DNA of 8,951 nt from Desulfobacterales bacterium (GTDB lineage Bacteria; Desulfobacterota; Desulfobacteria; Desulfobacterales; UBA5852). Positions 6,570 to 8,951 of the stretch are shown piece by piece. The position numbers and the translations under genes are program-made. The DNA lies in NCBI GenBank assembly GCA_030066455.1, contig JASJBQ010000194.1, forward strand, positions 1 to 8,951, given 5' to 3'. Below the pieces are notes generated by a model. The model was not told where the DNA came from. It was given only the letters and a program-made list of their open reading frames with translations, and did no database searches. Every line of letters begins with the position of its first letter. Positions within the stretch are counted from its first letter, which is position 1.

Positions 6570-6575
6570 AGGGGG
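6570..6575 (+). promoter_or_regulatory. Shine-Dalgarno AGGGGG pointing to a non-AUG start at 6581
   Basis: AGGGGG is followed 5 nt later by ATC GAG TTT TCA at 6581. No ATG, GTG or TTG is in frame between the upstream stop (TGA, 6524-6526) and GTG 6629. GTG 6629 itself has no recognisable ribosome binding site. Confidence 0.45.
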
Positions 6576-6628
6576 CGGCCATCGAGTTTTCATTCCGACA
6601 ACGCGTTTCAATTCTGATCGGTATCGCC

Positions 6629-7372
6629 GTGGCTGGTCTTGTCGGCCTGTTGTTCCTCGACCCCATCCCCCAGGATCCCGCCTACCATCTATTTGCCGAT
6701 ACGCGCACGATTCTGGGTATCCCCAATTTCAATGATGTCTTCTCCAACATCGGGTTTGCGATCGTCGGCCTGCTGGGCGTCTCGGCCGTGACGGGCACCC
6801 GTGGGCTGTTGATTTTTGCCCAGCGGCCCGAGGCACGACCTTATATCCTCTTCTTCGTCGGCGTTGGCCTGGTCAGTCTGGGGTCGGCCTACTATCACCT
6901 GGCGCCCTCCAACGAGCGCCTGCTCTGGGACCGCCTTCCCATGTCGATCGGCTTCATGGCCTTTGTTGCGGCCATCGTTGCCGATCGCATCGATGCGCGC
7001 GCGGGCAACACCTGGCTTCTGCCCGTACTGGTCGTGGTGGGATTCTTGAGCCTTATCTACTGGCACTGGACCGAATCCATGGGGCGCGGCGATCTGCGCT
7101 TCTATGGACTGGTGCAGTTCTATCCGATGGTCGCGATGCCCCTCGCCTGCTGGCTGTTTCCGGAACACCGCTACACCTCCGGGCGCTATATTCTCTGGGT
7201 GGTGGGTTGGTATGCCCTGGCCAAGGTCCTGGAGTATTTCGACGGAGAGGTCTTCGCCCTCCTTGGTTTTACCGTCAGCGGTCACACCTTGAAGCATTAT
7301 ACCGCGGCGGTCGCCACCTACGTCGTATTGCGGATGCTCCTGGCGCCGAGGCCGGCAACGCCCATCCGTTGA
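6629..7372 (+). CDS. Alkaline-ceramidase-like (CREST superfamily) integral membrane hydrolase
   Basis: From GTG 6629 this is 247 residues with about seven hydrophobic helices. The zinc-site pattern of alkaline ceramidases is complete: Ser86-x3-His90 in GSAYYHLAP, Asp101 in LLWDRLPM, and His219-x3-His223 in SGHTLKHY. The His-to-Asp spacing of 11 matches what I recall for eukaryotic alkaline ceramidases. ADTRTILGIPNFNDVFSN near the N-terminus is also typical. Known relatives cleave ceramides to a sphingoid base and fatty acid in the membrane; the bacterial substrate is unknown, and another amide lipid is possible. GTG 6629 would cut the first helix to about nine residues. The frame is open upstream, and starting at ATC 6581 after AGGGGG adds 16 residues that complete that helix (RVSILIGIAVAGLVGLLFL), so the true start is probably 6581. 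The gene converges on the endonuclease IV-like gene. Confidence 0.85.
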   Translation: MAGLVGLLFLDPIPQDPAYHLFADTRTILGIPNFNDVFSNIGFAIVGLLGVSAVTGTRGLLIFAQRPEARPYILFFVGVGLVSLGSAYYHLAPSNERLLWDRLPMSIGFMAFVAAIVADRIDARAGNTWLLPVLVVVGFLSLIYWHWTESMGRGDLRFYGLVQFYPMVAMPLACWLFPEHRYTSGRYILWVVGWYALAKVLEYFDGEVFALLGFTVSGHTLKHYTAAVATYVVLRMLLAPRPATPIR

Positions 7373-7375
7373 CCT

Positions 7376-7388
7376 GCCCCGCCGGGGC
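7376..7388. terminator. Short GC hairpin just after the ceramidase-like gene
   Basis: GCCCC-GCC-GGGGC begins 3 nt after the stop codon. It has a 5-bp stem and 3-nt loop with no T-run, so it is only a weak candidate terminator. The rest of the 174-bp convergent gap (to 7546) shows only GC-rich palindromic scraps such as TGGCGCCA (7405-7412). Confidence 0.25.
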
Positions 7389-7546
7389 CAGCGCCGCGCC
7401 CACCTGGCGCCAAGGCGTAGCATCGCGATCCCCAGGCGGGCCGCCCAAATAAACCTGGCGTGGCAGGCATCATCCACCCCGACAGTATCCGCCAGCAGCC
7501 CAGATAGGCTCCCATGGGGACGACCCCGCGCAAGCGCCGGCGAAAA

Positions 7547-8359
7547 TCAGATTCCACGGTCAGTCGTTTGCGCGGTTCCCACCATTCGTTTCATCATCAC
7601 GGCATCCTCGAAAGGGGCGGGTGATTCACAGATGATGGTCGCCTGCTTATGGTGCTTTCGCAGGGCGTTGAGCAAGGAACGGAAGTCGCCCGGCCGCAGG
7701 CGGAGGTGTTTCTTCTCGCCCTTGGCCGTGTATTCGATCCCGGAGAAGTGGGCATGCAGGGTAGCGGGCAGCACGGGCATCAGCGCCTCGTAGTCGATAA
7801 CCCCCTGCTGGCGAGCAAGGAGGTGGGCGAAATCGACGGTCAGGCCGCAGCCGGTGTCCGCCATCAGCGCCAGCAGCTCGTCGGTGGCGCCGAACTGGGT
7901 GGGTTTGCCGGTGATCTCCGGGCACAGGGCGACCTTCCACGATGCACGGCGGATTTTCTTCTGAAGCTCACGGATCTGGTCGCGGATCAGGCCGTAGGTT
8001 TCGCGGGGCGTGCGTTTCTGGTAGAAGCCGGCGTGAAAGACCACTTTGCGGGCTCCCATCAGGTGGGCCCGGTGGCAGCTGTCCAGGATCCGCTGCCGGC
8101 TGGCCGCGACCTTCTCTTCCTCGTAGGCCGCCAGATTGATGTAGTAGGGGGCGTGGACCGAGAGCGCAATGCCGTGCGCTTCGGCCTGGGCCCCCACGGC
8201 CGCGGCCATTTCCGGCTTCATGCGCACACCGTAGGTGAAAGCCACTTCCATGCAGTCCAGCCCCAGGCGGGCGATCTCCGCGATGGCCTCCAGATGGCCC
8301 CGCCCGTCGCTGCCGGCCGGCCCGATCCGGATGATTGGTGGGTTTTGGGGATCGCTCAT
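7547..8359 (-). CDS. Endonuclease IV-like (AP endonuclease family 2) TIM-barrel protein
   Basis: This 270-residue protein matches the endonuclease IV / xylose-isomerase-like TIM barrel. Metal-ligand motifs appear in order: HAPYYINL (His69), FHAGFY (His109), PEITGKPTQFG (Glu148), DFAHLLA (Asp176, His179), HAHFSGIEY (His204), KKH (His218) and CESP (Glu245). The set matches the Nfo ligand order, but Nfo's Asp-x-His pair reads Lys-Lys-His here, so one zinc ligand appears lost or replaced. Nfo cleaves DNA at abasic sites. The HAPYYINL and GxPTQFG motifs support the DNA-repair subfamily, yet a sugar-phosphate isomerase/epimerase role cannot be excluded. The ATG at 8359 has AGGA about 9 nt upstream. 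The gene is divergent from the GntR-type regulator and convergent with the ceramidase-like gene. It is cytoplasmic, with no signal peptide. Confidence 0.82.
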   Translation of the reverse strand: MSDPQNPPIIRIGPAGSDGRGHLEAIAEIARLGLDCMEVAFTYGVRMKPEMAAAVGAQAEAHGIALSVHAPYYINLAAYEEEKVAASRQRILDSCHRAHLMGARKVVFHAGFYQKRTPRETYGLIRDQIRELQKKIRRASWKVALCPEITGKPTQFGATDELLALMADTGCGLTVDFAHLLARQQGVIDYEALMPVLPATLHAHFSGIEYTAKGEKKHLRLRPGDFRSLLNALRKHHKQATIICESPAPFEDAVMMKRMVGTAQTTDRGI

Positions 8360-8437
8360 GGGGGTGTCCTATCGAATTCGGTGCGTCGGGGCAATTGCTT
8401 TAACGCCCCAGCAACTACCTGCGCGGCCCAATTTGTA

Positions 8438-8466
8438 TTGACAACTTGACCAATAAGTGGTTTTAG
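8438..8466 (+). promoter_or_regulatory. Candidate promoter/operator of the GntR-type gene
   Basis: TTGACA (8438-8443) with TTTTAG (8461-8466) at 17 bp spacing gives a plausible but weak promoter for the gene at 8512. TTGAC recurs at 8446-8450, and ATTG (8437-8440) is mirrored by CAAT (8451-8454), so an operator may overlap the -35. The rest of the 152-bp divergent gap holds GCAATTGC (8391-8398) and a GGGGC/GCCCC inverted repeat (8388-8392, 8405-8409). Confidence 0.35.
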
Positions 8467-8511
8467 AAATGATCTTTAAACAGACGCTCACCATCACGGA
8501 ACCCGGCGCCC

Positions 8512-8951
8512 ATGCTGAACCCCCAGTCCCCATTGCCGCTCTACCATCAACTGGCGGACCGCCTGGCGGCCATGATCCGCGCCGGCGAATACGAAGCCGG
8601 TGCGCGCATCCCCTCGGAGCACCAGCTGGCGGCCACCTACGGCATCGGCCGGCCCACCGTGCGTCAGGCCATCGACGTGCTGGTGCGCCGGCGCATGCTG
8701 ATGCGGCGGCGGGGAGCCGGCACCTTCGTGCGCCAAGACCCGCCCCACGAGATTGACCTCTTCTCGCTGGCCGGGACCACCTCGGCGTTTCAGCGCCGGG
8801 GCCTCGCGGTGGCCAGCCGGATTCTGAAACCCATGGCCCGGCGCAAGGTGCCGGCCGGTCCGGACAATCCATTTGCCGGCGGGCGGGCCTACACCTTCTC
8901 GCGCCTGAGCCATGTCGACGGCACCCCCGTGCTGATCGAGGATCTCTACCT
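8512..8951 (+). CDS. GntR-family (HutC/UTRA type) transcriptional regulator, partial
   Basis: The frame opens at ATG 8512 (MLNPQSPLPLYHQL...) and runs off the window, giving 146 residues. Residues 8-75 are a GntR winged helix-turn-helix: PLYHQLADRLAAMIRAGEY, then ARIPSEHQLAATYGIGRPTVRQAIDVL (recognition helix about 47-60), then the wing RRRGAGTFV. From about residue 85 the sequence looks like the start of a UTRA ligand-binding domain (RGLAVASRIL, then YTFSRLSHVDGTPVLIEDLYL), as in HutC, PhnF and sugar-responsive members, which are typically 230-250 residues. Such proteins usually repress nearby genes and release DNA on binding a small molecule; the ligand is not readable here. It diverges from the endonuclease IV-like gene, but its targets may lie downstream beyond the window. 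The Shine-Dalgarno is weak (CGGA about 11 nt upstream). Confidence 0.88.
   Translation, partial: MLNPQSPLPLYHQLADRLAAMIRAGEYEAGARIPSEHQLAATYGIGRPTVRQAIDVLVRRRMLMRRRGAGTFVRQDPPHEIDLFSLAGTTSAFQRRGLAVASRILKPMARRKVPAGPDNPFAGGRAYTFSRLSHVDGTPVLIEDLY

Noticed and set aside
7318..7557. Small leftward ORF overlapping the end of the endonuclease IV-like gene
   Set aside because: GTG start without a ribosome binding site, Gly/Arg-rich, and runs antisense into the ceramidase-like gene.
7649..8449. 266-codon rightward frame over the endonuclease IV-like gene
   Set aside because: Antisense shadow; the opposite strand carries the conserved metal-ligand motifs in order.
8369..8913. Leftward frames opposite the GntR-type gene
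   Set aside because: Gly/Arg/Pro-rich shadows of a gene whose winged-helix motif is clear on the plus strand.

Overview
The window reads as a piece of a G+C-rich Gram-negative bacterial chromosome, possibly a deltaproteobacterium (Desulfobacterota). That is a weak inference from gene content: a membrane-fused spermidine-synthase-like protein with TPRs, a bacterial ceramidase-like protein and a six-helix cyclase-type membrane module. There is no rRNA, tRNA, CRISPR array or recognisable transposase. Sampled lines of the flanking genes are about two thirds G+C; sampled lines of the large central gene are nearer 55%.

Layout. (1) 1-1565, minus strand: an alpha/beta hydrolase gene followed 24 bp later by the 5' part of a multi-helix membrane protein, probably the sensor half of an adenylate/guanylate cyclase, cut by the window edge. 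(2) 1566-1732: a divergent intergenic region with a good sigma70-like promoter reading right. (3) 1733-6299, plus strand: a broken histone-deacetylase-family gene (1733-2117), a 1082-residue membrane/spermidine-synthase-like/TPR protein starting 19 bp after it, and an intact histone-deacetylase-family gene (5526-6299). (4) 6300-6580: no supported gene, but small hairpins, a TTGACA box and a perfect 13-bp dyad. (5) A CREST/alkaline-ceramidase-like membrane hydrolase ending at 7372, whose real start may be an ATC codon at 6581. (6) Converging from the right, an endonuclease IV-like TIM-barrel gene (7547-8359, minus), and divergent from it the 5' part of a GntR/HutC-type regulator (8512 to the edge).

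How the genes may work together. The centre is the most interesting part. An aminopropyltransferase-like domain on a membrane carrier sits between two copies of a zinc deacetylase whose wider family includes acetylpolyamine amidohydrolases. This suggests a module that makes or modifies an amine, or an acylated amine, at the membrane. The synthase-like domain has exchanged the catalytic Asp of true spermidine synthases for Glu (SEPSNPW motif), so its product may not be spermidine. The upstream deacetylase copy is a mosaic: its first 178 bp are about 97% identical to the intact copy, and the rest is far more diverged, deleted and frameshifted. This points to gene conversion or a recent partial duplication onto an old, decaying paralogue.
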